NCBI RefSeq assembly: GCF_001262605.1
Contig: NZ_LGTC01000001.1
Span: forward strand, 6,274,001 to 6,338,000
Source: Pseudobacteroides cellulosolvens ATCC 35603 = DSM 2933
GTDB lineage: Bacteria; Bacillota; Clostridia; Acetivibrionales; DSM-2933
Direction: 5' to 3'
DNA: 64,000 bases
Shown: positions 25,370 through 34,734 of the stretch, piece after piece
How positions within the stretch are numbered: the stretch's first letter is position 1
How the letters are laid out: each line of letters opens with the position of its first letter
Notes under the pieces: generated by a model
The model's database searches: none
Seen by the model: only the letters and a program-made list of their open reading frames with translations
Told to the model about the DNA's origin: nothing
Program-made: the position numbers and the translations under genes

Positions 25370-27430
25370 ATGAAAAGAAATTTAAAAAGAGCTGTTGCTG
25401 CTGCAATAACCTTGATCTCATTGCAGGCAACCTCATTCACAGCAAATGCCGTAACAGAGTATACACCTTGCAACGATGTTCTTGTCGTACGTAATCCGAT
25501 ACTTTACAAGACATCAAGTGATATACTCGGAAATTATGTATTCAGCGTAAATCTGGCACAGAAAGACGGAAAAACATATTTTTATGATATGAATCGAAAT
25601 ATTATTGTTGGTTCAAGCATGTCAAATATTGAGAGTACTGATTCAACAAATTATTATCATGAGAATAACGCTCTTCTTTACAACGTGGGTAAAGCATGGG
25701 ATTTTTATAACGGTCTCGGATGGGACTTTTACAAAAGCAACGAACCGATAAGGATTTCACTTTCAATGAGTATGAGATCCGGCGGCGTTAATAACGCCAG
25801 TGCATCTAATTATGGACTCTTATTCGGAATCGGCGACGGGATTTACACTCAGAACTGGGGAACGGATATTGACGTAGTAACGCACGAATACACTCATCTT
25901 GTTACACAGTTGAAACTTGGCTGGGACAGCACCGTTAAGGGTGAAACAGCATGTCTTATGGAAGCATACAGTGATATAATGGGCGAGCTTAACGACGGCA
26001 CACGTGAATGGAAAATCGGAACAAATCAGTATATTGAAAACATTAACACCAACAATAAAAAATGCAGCATCAGAGATATTAAGTCGCCTAATGATACAAT
26101 AACTCCGAATTACTCAGGCGGCTATTGCACTAATAATTTCTATACAAATTATATAAGCTTAAGAGAAGCACTTCCAACACTGATGAATTCAACTTCCGGT
26201 GATCGTACATATTCAGCCCTTGGTTCTACGGTAATATCAAATGCTGCATATCGTATGGAATTTTATGGAATTCCTGCTGAGAATCTTAAGGTTATCTGGT
26301 ATCGTTCGATGGATAAGCTGAAGGATATGACAGCTGACACAAAAGAAGCAACGTTCTCTGATTGTAGAAAAGCTGTTCTTGCATCAACGGATGTATTTAC
26401 AGGAACAACAAAGACAAATTACGATAATATTATAAAGAGAGCATTTGATGAGGTAGAAGTATATATTATGGGCGATGTAAATGATGACGGCGAAATTGAT
26501 TCAAAAGACATTGCCGCCTATAAATCATACATTAACGGCACAACCACAATTCTGAATACAACACGAAAGAAGAAATCTGCCGATCTTAATTATGACGGAT
26601 TATATAACTCTGCAGACCTTGCTCTTCTTGAAGCAAAACTTTATACCAGTTTAGACCAGAAAATGGCTGTTAATCCCAGTAATGCATCGTATTTTACAGG
26701 CATGAAATCAGTTAAATTCCCATCAACAAAATACTGGAATAACGAATATGATTATTTAAATGATACAAATGCAACCACAGAGACTCCATGCAATCATGAT
26801 AACAATAGACTTACACCACCGCATTGTAAATACATGACCATCAATAATACATTCTTTAATGGTTACAATAACACATTCAATATATCCGCTGAAGAACCAT
26901 ATTATCAGTGTGCAGGCTTTGCAAAGAAGCTCCAGTATGAGTATTTTAATACTACAAAGTATCTTCAGCTCTCAAATTTAACCAAATACGAACCAAGAGT
27001 CGGCGATCATCTCCGTGTATCATACCGCGGCATTGCAAATCACAGCGTATTTGTTACATCTGTAAGCGGCAACACATTTACTTACGCAGATTGCAATTCA
27101 AATGGTAGTTGTAATATAAAATGGGGAGGAATAGGCAATGTTGACAGCAGTGGTTCAATTACGCTTGACGGTTCAATATATTCTTTCTCATGGGTTGAAA
27201 GACCAATCATGGTGGGTGACGTAAACGGTGACTCTTATGTGAATTCAGGAGATTCAACTGCAATACTTAGTATTATAAGCAACTCTTATAACACAACAAA
27301 TATCAGCACAAAATATCTCACCCTATCTGCTGATATCAACCGTGACGGTACTATTGATATAAGGGATGTGAATACTCTTAATCAGTATATTAATGGATCT
27401 TCATCTGTAAAGCTTTATTATGTAAGATAA
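25370..27430 (+). CDS. Secreted M4-like metallopeptidase with CHAP-like domain and two dockerins
   Basis: ATG 25370 follows GAAGGAG. The 686-residue product has a signal peptide 1-27 (ending TANA) and a thermolysin-like domain with the zinc motif HEYTH (His172, His176) and the downstream Glu in EAYSD. A dockerin follows at about 367-427 (DVNDDGEIDSKDIAAYKSYI), then a cysteine/histidine CHAP-like domain at about 434-610 (YYQCAGFAKKLQ ... NHSVFVTSV), and a second dockerin at about 615-682 (DVNGDSYVNSGDS). The dockerins are Ruminococcus style, unlike the INMADIV type of the neighbours, and codon use differs. The gene sits between two group IIC intron remnants, so horizontal acquisition is likely. 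Role: degradation of protein and perhaps peptidoglycan on a scaffold. Confidence 0.88.
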   Translation: MKRNLKRAVAAAITLISLQATSFTANAVTEYTPCNDVLVVRNPILYKTSSDILGNYVFSVNLAQKDGKTYFYDMNRNIIVGSSMSNIESTDSTNYYHENNALLYNVGKAWDFYNGLGWDFYKSNEPIRISLSMSMRSGGVNNASASNYGLLFGIGDGIYTQNWGTDIDVVTHEYTHLVTQLKLGWDSTVKGETACLMEAYSDIMGELNDGTREWKIGTNQYIENINTNNKKCSIRDIKSPNDTITPNYSGGYCTNNFYTNYISLREALPTLMNSTSGDRTYSALGSTVISNAAYRMEFYGIPAENLKVIWYRSMDKLKDMTADTKEATFSDCRKAVLASTDVFTGTTKTNYDNIIKRAFDEVEVYIMGDVNDDGEIDSKDIAAYKSYINGTTTILNTTRKKKSADLNYDGLYNSADLALLEAKLYTSLDQKMAVNPSNASYFTGMKSVKFPSTKYWNNEYDYLNDTNATTETPCNHDNNRLTPPHCKYMTINNTFFNGYNNTFNISAEEPYYQCAGFAKKLQYEYFNTTKYLQLSNLTKYEPRVGDHLRVSYRGIANHSVFVTSVSGNTFTYADCNSNGSCNIKWGGIGNVDSSGSITLDGSIYSFSWVERPIMVGDVNGDSYVNSGDSTAILSIISNSYNTTNISTKYLTLSADINRDGTIDIRDVNTLNQYINGSSSVKLYYVR

Positions 27431-27650
27431 AATAATATGAGTAAAGCAAATCTTACTGTTATCAGTGAGAATAAACGTCATGCACATCATCCCAAACAAG
27501 CATGGATATTCAGATGAATGTGTAGCTGTGACTGATGAGTAACGAATGTCGGTACGCAGATATCTTTAAGGATAGAAAAACTGAATTTTCATGTCATCTA
27601 TTTTGTAAAGCATTGACAACTATGCTTGACGAAAAATATGTCAAGCCCGA

Positions 27651-27675
27651 AAAGCCCGATTATTCGGGCTTTTTT
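27651..27675 (+). terminator. Terminator downstream of the peptidase gene
   Basis: AAAGCCCGA pairs with TCGGGCTTT across TTAT, followed by TTT. The flanking A residues make it potentially bidirectional. The 220 bases between the peptidase stop and this hairpin contain no recognised gene. Confidence 0.85.
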
Positions 27676-27783
27676 GCTACCCTGACGCCGAAAAATTTCA
27701 ATGTAAATCCGTAGATGACATTTGGGGTAAAAACGCATTTTACAGGAAATGAACGCACGTTTTACAGTTTTGACAGGAAACCC

Positions 27784-27824
27784 AGAGCAGATTTCGGATA
27801 AAGATTCCGATTTCTGCTCTTTTT
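27784..27824 (+). terminator. Second terminator, target of another intron
   Basis: AGAGCAG with CTGCTCT and inner TCGGA with TCCGA form a stem with an internal loop, followed by TTTTT. The group IIC intron remnant begins directly after it. Confidence 0.8.
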
Positions 27825-28113
27825 GTGTGCCCAGTGGGCACACGTTCTAACGGGTGAAAGTCCCCAATCCGCCCGACAGTGGGAAGGATACAGCCGAAGC
27901 CAAGGGTGTCCAGCGTGAGCTGGAATCTGAAGAAAGGATTAGGCAAAACTCTGGCTTGTTACATCTGAGGCTAGTTACATGGACTAGGTTGCGAGACAAA
28001 CCAAAATCCAATAACTGTACAGAAATGTGTCTTGTATTTATGAAATGAGTATAAGAGGGAAAGAACGTGTGAGTATCTGGGGATATCTCATGGACATATC
28101 CAAGTCCTTCTGG
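27825..28113 (+). mobile_element. Group IIC intron remnant (domain I only)
   Basis: Begins GTGTGCCCAGTGGGCACACG and carries the landmarks GGTGAAAGTCC, AAGGGTGTCC, GGAATCTGAA and GTTGCGAGACAAACC in class C order. It breaks off before the reverse transcriptase, at the junction with the 29-bp repeat at 28115. It resembles but is not identical to the minus-strand intron at 25077, so it is a separate insertion. Confidence 0.85.
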
Positions 28114-28114
28114 C

Positions 28115-28143
28115 CCCCTGATATTCTCTACTGGTTTCCAGAA
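28115..28143 (-). repeat. 29-bp dispersed repeat, copy A
   Basis: CCCCTGATATTCTCTACTGG followed by TTTCCAGAA, identical to the copy at 28754-28782. The pair brackets the lipoprotein gene as direct repeats. Read on the minus strand it encodes FWKPVENIRG. Confidence 0.8.
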
Positions 28144-28290
28144 ATATAATAATTCGGTCCACACAGTAACACAGAACTCCATAATTGTATTATATATGAT
28201 CAAATGATAAAATTGATATAAAGAATAACTGATCATATATAATAATTTGTTTATGATCTAATTAATTTATTTGATGTTGAGAGGTTTGAG

Positions 28291-28752
28291 ATGAATAGAA
28301 AATTAATTATTGCTATTTTATATGTTTCTTTGCTTTTGGTGGGATGCAGTAGTACAGCAGATAGAGTTACTAGTCCTCTTCCGTCCTTTACACCAGTTCA
28401 TGAATCCATGGACATTAACTCAAAAGGTAAAGCAACACCAGACGAAAGTAAAGTTCAAAAGCCAACTCCAGAAACAATAACTGTCGGAGGCGGAACCAAA
28501 CATCTTACAATTGATATTGTTAAGGAGTTAGCCAAAAAGGGAGAAAATCTTAAGTGGGAAGATTTTAAAGATTATATGGGTAATGACGTTGGCAGCGGTT
28601 TATATATTATGTCTTATCCTATTGACGAGAAGTTTCATTTAAGGATTGGGTCATTACCTGGAAAGTTAGATTATGCTAAATTATATAAGACAGGAACTGA
28701 AAATTCTATTGATATAAGAAGTGGGGATATTGATAAATTTATTAGTGAATAG
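28291..28752 (+). CDS. Putative lipoprotein (153 aa)
   Basis: A signal peptide with a clear lipobox (LLVGC, Cys19) marks it for lipid modification and anchoring in the outer face of the membrane. A Ser/Pro/Lys-rich linker to about 65 precedes a small domain (LTIDIVKELAKKGENLKWED, DFKDYMGNDVGSGLYIMSY) that is not recognised. GAGAGG precedes ATG 28291. The gene lies exactly between two identical 29-bp repeats and could be a small mobile passenger. Confidence 0.75.
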   Translation: MNRKLIIAILYVSLLLVGCSSTADRVTSPLPSFTPVHESMDINSKGKATPDESKVQKPTPETITVGGGTKHLTIDIVKELAKKGENLKWEDFKDYMGNDVGSGLYIMSYPIDEKFHLRIGSLPGKLDYAKLYKTGTENSIDIRSGDIDKFISE

Positions 28753-28753
28753 A

Positions 28754-28782
28754 CCCCTGATATTCTCTACTGGTTTCCAGAA
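28754..28782 (-). repeat. 29-bp dispersed repeat, copy B
   Basis: Identical to copy A over 29 bases and begins one base after the lipoprotein stop codon. Confidence 0.8.
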
Positions 28783-28962
28783 GAATATATTCTAAGTTTA
28801 CATTAATTTTCATGCTTTGAAACTAAATTTCCGAGTGATTATAAGAACAGCCGAAAATACTTAATGTATCCGGCTGCTCCTATACCTATTAGTTTAAAAA
28901 GTCATAACGAATTGAATTTGTTCTTGGATTATTTAAAATGTTTCCGACTTTTTTATTTTCTA

Positions 28963-29328
28963 TCATAGCAATTTAATTTTATTGTTATCACTCAAGTTGT
29001 AAGCCAGCAGTTTTCTAATATAATCACTTATATTATATTCTTCAAGTTCAATTTGGCCTTGGAATATATTTTTTAGTTTCAAATTTTTAGGTGATATTTC
29101 TAGAATGTACCTCTCGTTTTCACCAAAACCATTGTAACCGCTCAATACTATTGTCAACCCTAAAATAGCATCATTAATAAATATAGCTGGCACTTCGTCA
29201 TAAATATTTTTTTCCATTCCTTCAAACTTGAGACCTCCAAATAAAATTGATGATATATATACACCAACTTCACTAATACACAAAGCTGATTGAAAAGATA
29301 TTATAGCTTTGATAAATGGGACTTTCAT
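28963..29328 (-). CDS. Putative immunity protein for the adjacent toxin tip
   Basis: A 121-residue protein starting at ATG 29328 (AGGAGG upstream), ten bases after the toxin-like frame on the same strand. No recognised family; a mixed alpha/beta pattern (ERYILEISPKNLKLKNIF, ELEEYNISDYIRKLLAYNL). The position directly downstream of a HINT-linked nucleotidyltransferase-like toxin domain is the standard place for an immunity gene. Function inferred from context only. Confidence 0.6.
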   Translation of the reverse strand: MKVPFIKAIISFQSALCISEVGVYISSILFGGLKFEGMEKNIYDEVPAIFINDAILGLTIVLSGYNGFGENERYILEISPKNLKLKNIFQGQIELEEYNISDYIRKLLAYNLSDNNKIKLL

Positions 29329-29338
29329 ACAAATCCTC

Positions 29339-29944
29339 CTATTCTAATAGCTTGTAACCATATGGTACTACTTTACTTAAATACTCTGCCTCAGTCCATA
29401 TTCTGAATGTAAATGGCTTACCTAATTCCGTTCTATATCCACTCAGACTATTAATAAATGCTTCTTCTAAATCATCAGCTATCAATTTAAACTCAGGTAA
29501 ATTTCTGGCATCTCTAAAGAACACATTTGAATCAAATCGGGCTGCTAAACTATCACTAACAATAAATGCATCTACATCAAAATCCGTTGGATCAAATGGA
29601 CCTTGCGTACTATGTTTAATTCCTGTTGCCAAAGAACCCCTGTATCCAACCTTAGCATCAGGAGAAAGTCTTTTAATATTAGCTACATAAGGAGACATTA
29701 TATTATTGACCTGTGATACTATCTTCTGCCAACTTGCAACGGCATCAGCCGCTGCTGAACCTATCCTTGAAAGTTCATCTGGATCGATTATTCCTCTTGC
29801 CTTTGCATTTTCAATAGCTTCTTTCGCCGCAGCTGTCATTACTTCTGTACAAGTATTATGTACTAAAAGCCCATTTGTACCTACTAAATAAGTGTGGAAG
29901 TCCGCTACATTCAGGTTCCTTAATAACTCAGGCTTCAGTAAATA
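29339..29944 (-). pseudogene. Orphan polymorphic-toxin C-terminus: HINT end plus nucleotidyltransferase-like toxin
   Basis: The open frame begins without a start at 29944 and first encodes the C-terminal motif of a pretoxin-HINT domain (VADFHTYLVGTNGLLVHN), the autocleavage module that releases toxin tips. It is followed by a domain with RGSLATG and, 12 residues on, DFDVDAF: the hG[GS]...DxD signature of a minimal nucleotidyltransferase. An internal ATG at 29839 would yield a free 166-residue toxin-like protein. The rest of the toxin (export and shell domains) is missing, cut off by an IS110 fragment. Confidence 0.75.
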
Positions 29945-30212
29945 TTATACATTGTTGTTCCTTTTCTTGCATTGGTTTTTCATAATACTCTGATTTATCT
30001 TTCATCATCCGGTAAATTATATTTACAAGCCTACGCATTACACATTTTAAACTCTGGGGTTTAGTTTTTCCCTCAGATATCTTCCTATTATAATACTCAT
30101 GAAAATAAGGGTTAAAAGGTTTTCTCTGTCCTGCGTAGTTACTTACTACAAGTACTGCAAGGTGGAAAAATCTTAAGGTATTCTTCTCCATAATGTGGAT
30201 CATCACATACAC
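29928..30212 (-). pseudogene. IS110-family transposase C-terminal fragment
   Basis: The frame contains VVSNYAGQRKPFNPYFHEYY and LKCVMRRLVNIIYRMMKDK, the C-terminal end of IS110-type (DEDD/Transposase_20) transposases. The RuvC-like N-terminus is missing. It abuts the toxin fragment, suggesting that insertion or recombination here removed the body of the toxin gene. Confidence 0.8.
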
Positions 30213-30277
30213 ATTTTAATTTTATAAATATATAGTATAATAGTATAATAAATTAAAAACTTTTGGAGTTGTACTTC

Positions 30278-32521
30278 ATGAATATTGTAAGTTTGGATAA
30301 TCCACAATTGGATACTGCATTTAACTTTATAATGTACACAAACAGAAATGTCTTTCTAACCGGAAAAGCCGGTACCGGAAAAACAACTTTTTTGCATAAA
30401 ATAAAACAAGTTTCCCCTAAAAGGATGATTGTTGTTGCACCCACAGGGGTTGCAGCAGTCAATGCAGGTGGAGTCACAATACACTCCTTTTTTCAGTTGC
30501 CTTTCGGACCTTTTATACCTGTTAATGATGAATTATCAACAAACAGTTCAGAAAGAAGTATTCAGAAATTTAACAGGGACAAGAAAAATATTTTAAGAAG
30601 CCTTGATTTGTTGGTAATTGATGAAATAAGTATGGTTCGTGCTGACTTGCTGGATGGAATCGATGATGTTCTCCGTAGATACAAGGACAGGGACAAGCCC
30701 TTTGGGGGCGTTCAATTGCTTATGATTGGGGACATTGCACAGCTTGCACCTGTTGTCAAAAACGATGAGTGGAGTATTTTGAAACAATGGTATGATTCTA
30801 TATATTTTTTTAGCAGCAAAGCATTAAAACAAACGGATTTTATTAGTATCGAGCTTAAGCATATTTATAGACAATCAGATAGGATATTTATAGATTTATT
30901 GAACAAAGTAAGGGATAACAATCTGGATTCGGATGCTTTAGAACAATTAAATGAACGCTATGATGAAGAGTTTTCGAGAAATATTCCCGAAGGTTTTATA
31001 GTTCTTACTACTCACAATCAGCAGGCACAGGCTATCAATGAACGGAAACTTAAGCAGATTAATGAAAAAGAAATTCACTTTAAAGCTTCAACAGAAGGTG
31101 ATTTCCCCGAATACTCCTATCCAACGGAATATGAACTGACCTTGAAAAAAGGTGCTCAGGTGATGTTTGTCAAAAACGATAATTCGGGCCAGAAGCTTTT
31201 TTATAACGGCAAAATCGGTATAATTGAAAAAATTCAGGGTGGAACAATTTATGTAAAATGCCCCGGAGAAGAGAAAAGTATTGCTGTAGACAAAGTCCAA
31301 TGGCAGAATACAAAATATATAATCAATGAAGACACCCAGGAAATTCAAGAAGAGATAGCAGGTACTTTTACTCAGTATCCATTAAAACTTGCCTGGGCAA
31401 TAACCATTCACAAAAGTCAAGGGCTGACATTTGACAAAGCAGTAATTGATGCAAATGCTGCTTTTGCCCATGGACAGGTATATGTAGCGTTGAGCCGCTG
31501 CAAAACGCTAGAGGGTTTGGTGCTAAGTTCTAAAATATCTTCAAAAAGCATCGTAAGGGACCCGACTGTCCGAAGTTTCTTAAATAATGTCGACCAAAAC
31601 CAGCCCGGAGAAGAGGACTTTGAAAAATCCAAATATGAATACCAAAAGGATCTTGTTTTTGATCTTTATGATTTTAGTTTGGAAAGAAGCCAGCTTTGGT
31701 ATTTAATAAAACTCTACAATGAAAATATGGGAAGTTTGCATACTGGGCTCAAAGAAAATCTTGATAAGATGATGTCTTTAAACGAAGAGTTAATAACAAT
31801 ATCGGACAAGTTTAAAGTGCAAATAATCCGACATTTGGAAGAAGAACCTGATGTGGAAAAGAATCAGCAGTTGAATGAACGTATAATTAAATCTGGAAAG
31901 TACTATGAAGAAAAAATTGCATCAGAGTTTTTAAAAATCCTAGAAAGCACAATTGTTGAAAGTGATAATAAGAGTATTAAGAAAAATATGGATAATGCAC
32001 TGGAAAAACTGGAAAAGTTTTTATCAGTGAAAATGGCTTGCTTTAAGGTTTGTCAGAACGGATTTAATGTAAATAGCTACCTTTCGGCACGTGCAAAAGC
32101 TTCAATAGAAAAAACACCAAAAAAGACTTTGCTAAATTCCGAGGAGGCAGCACCTAAAAACATTAATCACCCAGAATTGTTTGTAATACTAAAAAAATGG
32201 CGTCTGCAAAAAGCATCTGAGTTGGATACCCAAGCATTTGGAATATTACATCAAAAATGCCTAATTAGTATTGTCAATGAACTGCCTTCAAACCTCACGG
32301 AACTGAAAAAAATAAAGGGAATAGGTAAGCAAAAACTAAAGGCTTTTGGTAATGAGATTTTAGAAATAATCCACTTGTATTGTAAAGAAAAAAATGTAAA
32401 AGAGGATAATTTCTCAGATGGTGAAAATGTAAAGGCTACAAGTATTGCAGATAATGATACAGGGAAAAAACCAGCACTCGTGAATATAGCTTTGAGCTTT
32501 ACAAGCAGGGGCTTAACATAG
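30278..32521 (+). CDS. PIF1-like AAA helicase with HRDC domain (frameshifted at the 3' end)
   Basis: ATG 30278 is chosen because TTGGAG lies nine bases upstream. Walker A is GKAGTGKTT (29-37), Walker B LLVIDEISM, followed by later helicase motifs (QLLMIGDIAQLAPV; AITIHKSQGLTFDK; YVALSRCKTLEGL): a PIF1/RecD-type superfamily 1B helicase. Near the C-terminus an HRDC domain is visible (LNITELKKIKGIGKQKL-like segment, NELPSNLTELKKIKGIG). The frame ends prematurely; the expected C-terminal HTH continues in another frame from about 32484. Cytoplasmic, DNA or RNA unwinding. Confidence 0.9.
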   Translation: MNIVSLDNPQLDTAFNFIMYTNRNVFLTGKAGTGKTTFLHKIKQVSPKRMIVVAPTGVAAVNAGGVTIHSFFQLPFGPFIPVNDELSTNSSERSIQKFNRDKKNILRSLDLLVIDEISMVRADLLDGIDDVLRRYKDRDKPFGGVQLLMIGDIAQLAPVVKNDEWSILKQWYDSIYFFSSKALKQTDFISIELKHIYRQSDRIFIDLLNKVRDNNLDSDALEQLNERYDEEFSRNIPEGFIVLTTHNQQAQAINERKLKQINEKEIHFKASTEGDFPEYSYPTEYELTLKKGAQVMFVKNDNSGQKLFYNGKIGIIEKIQGGTIYVKCPGEEKSIAVDKVQWQNTKYIINEDTQEIQEEIAGTFTQYPLKLAWAITIHKSQGLTFDKAVIDANAAFAHGQVYVALSRCKTLEGLVLSSKISSKSIVRDPTVRSFLNNVDQNQPGEEDFEKSKYEYQKDLVFDLYDFSLERSQLWYLIKLYNENMGSLHTGLKENLDKMMSLNEELITISDKFKVQIIRHLEEEPDVEKNQQLNERIIKSGKYYEEKIASEFLKILESTIVESDNKSIKKNMDNALEKLEKFLSVKMACFKVCQNGFNVNSYLSARAKASIEKTPKKTLLNSEEAAPKNINHPELFVILKKWRLQKASELDTQAFGILHQKCLISIVNELPSNLTELKKIKGIGKQKLKAFGNEILEIIHLYCKEKNVKEDNFSDGENVKATSIADNDTGKKPALVNIALSFTSRGLT

Positions 32522-32766
32522 AGCAGATTGCGTCGGAGCGTAACTTGAAAACATCTACAATTGAAGACCATTTATCAACATTTGTAGCAAGCGGCGAGTT
32601 GAAAATTTCTGAATTGATAGAACAACCCAGACTAGACCTGATTGTTTCGGCTTTTAAAAAGCACGGCACGGCCTTTATACAGCCTGTAAAAGAGGAATTG
32701 CGAGATGATGTGACATATGGCGAACTCAAACTTGTTAAAGCTTACTTGATGTCTGGGAGATACTAA
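32484..32766 (+). pseudogene. C-terminal HTH part of the helicase, out of frame
   Basis: In the shifted frame the sequence reads EYSFELYKQGLNIEQIASER, NLKTSTIEDHLSTFVASGEL to TAA 32764-32766, the HTH_40-type domain normally fused to this helicase family. One extra A in the A6 run at 32465-32470 would join both parts into one open frame, so the break is a sequencing error or a recent mutation. Confidence 0.75.
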
Positions 32767-32897
32767 GGCATGATTGAAATATTACTTCCCCTTTCTACGC
32801 GGATGTTGATGAGCTAAGAGGCTTGTTTTTTTAGGATATATATGCTATTTTAAGATTATTATTATAAAGCTATATATCTAAATAAGGAGTGTTGTAA

Positions 32898-34628
32898 ATG
32901 AGAGCATCACAATTGTTGGGTGAGAGATATAAAGAAAAACCAGCTGAAGCAAATTTAATAAGCCATATGCTTTTGTTAAAAGGTGGGTATATTAGGCAAG
33001 TATCAAATGGAATATACTCTCTTCTGCCTCCAGCTAAAAGAGTTGTGGCTAAGATAGAGCGAATTATTCGAGAGGAAATGGATAGTATCGACGGACAAGA
33101 AGTACAGATGCCTGTGGTTATGCCAAGAGAACTGTGGGAAGAATCTGGGAGATATAAATCTATAGGATCGGAACTTGTTCGGTTTAGGGATAGAAACGAA
33201 CACGATATGCTTTTAGGTATGACACACGAGGAAGCCGCTGTGCATTTAAGCAGAAATGAAGCAGTGACTTATAATAAATATCCTTTTATGATATATCAGT
33301 TTCAAACAAAATTCAGGGATGAGCCGCGAGCTAGAGGCGGACTTATTAGAGTACGTGAATTTACTATGAAGGATGCATATTCATTTCATACATCACAAAA
33401 AGATTTGGAGAATTATTATGAGAAATGTCTCGCTGCGTACAATAGGATTTTCAAACGTGTTGGCGTCCCTGAAGTCATAGCAGTTGGTTCAGATACTGGC
33501 ATGATGGGTGGGAGTGTTGCTCATGAGTTTATGCTATTATGCGATGCTGGTGAAGATACGATTGCTATCTGTAACAATTGTGATTATAAAGCTAACCTTG
33601 AAGTTGCACAAGCCAGAAGTAAACATAAAGATTATGAGGAAGGAAAGCTTGAAGAAGAAAAGCTTGAAGAAGTATATACTCCTGATATTAAGAGTATTGA
33701 TAACCTGGTGAGTTTTTTTGGGTTATCCGCGAAGAACTTCATAAAGGCCGCTGTATTTGCAGTTCAAAATTCAAACAAACCCTTAATAGTCTTTATCAGA
33801 GGCGATTTAGAGGTAAACGAAGCAAAGTTGAAAAAGGTAGTTTATGCAAATGTATTTCCCCTTACAGACTATACTGATATATCCCTCCATTTTGGTTTCA
33901 TAGGGCCTTTGGGTCTGGATACTTCCAAGGTTGACATATTGTTTGATAAGTCACTGGAAGGTGAAGAAAATCTTGTCTGCGGTGCAAACAAAGTTGGATA
34001 TCATTTAAAAGGTTTCAGTATGAAACGTGATCTCATACCGGAAAAATTTTATGATGTTGCAAAAATTAATCATGGAGATGAATGCTGTGTTTGCAATTCA
34101 GGAACCATCGAATTATCTAGGGGCATCGAAGTTGGTAATATATTCCAACTAGGGACTAAATATACAATGAGTATGAATATGACATACACTGATGTAGATG
34201 GTGAGCGCAAACATCCTATAATGGGATGTTATGGTATCGGAGTTGGCAGGTTGATGGCATCCGTGCTGGAAGTAAGACATGATGATTATGGACCAATTTG
34301 GCCTATATCAATAGCTCCTTGGCATGTACACATTTGCATATTAAATGGTCACAAAGGAAATGTTAAGGAAGTGGCTTTTGCATTATATGAAAAGCTTAAA
34401 GAACTTAAGTGCGAGGTTATTATAGATGATCGTGATGTAAATGCTGGTGTGCAGTTTGCTGATGCTGATTTGTTGGGTATACCAGTTAGAGTAATTGTAA
34501 GTCCAAAGAACTTGGATAATAATAAAATCGAGATAAGTACTAGAGATAAGACTATAAAGAAGTTAGTAGAAAAAGAGGATGCCGTAAAAGAAATACTTGA
34601 TGTTGTAAATGATTTGTTAAAAGCTTGA
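32898..34628 (+). CDS. proS: Prolyl-tRNA synthetase
   Basis: A 576-residue bacterial-type ProRS. Class II motif 2 (FRDEPRARGGLIRVREFTMK, residues about 137-156) and motif 3 (GCYGIGVGRLMAS, about 441-453) are intact. The editing INS/YbaK-like domain lies between about 225 and 385, and the anticodon-binding domain at the C-terminus (WHVHICILNG, DDRDVNAGVQFADADLLGIP). It charges tRNA-Pro in the cytoplasm. Ribosome site AAGGAG. No T-box was recognised in the 130-base upstream region. Full length for the family. Confidence 0.97.
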   Translation: MRASQLLGERYKEKPAEANLISHMLLLKGGYIRQVSNGIYSLLPPAKRVVAKIERIIREEMDSIDGQEVQMPVVMPRELWEESGRYKSIGSELVRFRDRNEHDMLLGMTHEEAAVHLSRNEAVTYNKYPFMIYQFQTKFRDEPRARGGLIRVREFTMKDAYSFHTSQKDLENYYEKCLAAYNRIFKRVGVPEVIAVGSDTGMMGGSVAHEFMLLCDAGEDTIAICNNCDYKANLEVAQARSKHKDYEEGKLEEEKLEEVYTPDIKSIDNLVSFFGLSAKNFIKAAVFAVQNSNKPLIVFIRGDLEVNEAKLKKVVYANVFPLTDYTDISLHFGFIGPLGLDTSKVDILFDKSLEGEENLVCGANKVGYHLKGFSMKRDLIPEKFYDVAKINHGDECCVCNSGTIELSRGIEVGNIFQLGTKYTMSMNMTYTDVDGERKHPIMGCYGIGVGRLMASVLEVRHDDYGPIWPISIAPWHVHICILNGHKGNVKEVAFALYEKLKELKCEVIIDDRDVNAGVQFADADLLGIPVRVIVSPKNLDNNKIEISTRDKTIKKLVEKEDAVKEILDVVNDLLKA

Positions 34629-34676
34629 TTCGATAGCTATGCTATTCTATACTTTTATAAGGCTAAAATAAAACTT

Positions 34677-34734
34677 AAAAGTCTCCTTTTTGACAAGCGG
34701 TAGAGATATTTGAGTGTCAAGAAGGAGACTTTTT
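34677..34734 (+). terminator. Terminator after proS
   Basis: AAAAGTCTCCTT...TGACA pairs with TGTCA...AAGGAGACTTTT: about 18 pairs with a small asymmetry, then TTTT. The next 227 bases hold the leader of the cohesin gene; nothing else recognised. Confidence 0.88.

Noticed and set aside
27598..28236. Minus-strand open frames across the second intron remnant
   Set aside because: They are antisense to group II intron RNA and terminators, with no ribosome sites or protein-like composition.
32767..32897. A T-box riboswitch upstream of proS
   Set aside because: The spacer is only about 130 bases and lacks the T-box sequence, specifier loop and antiterminator.
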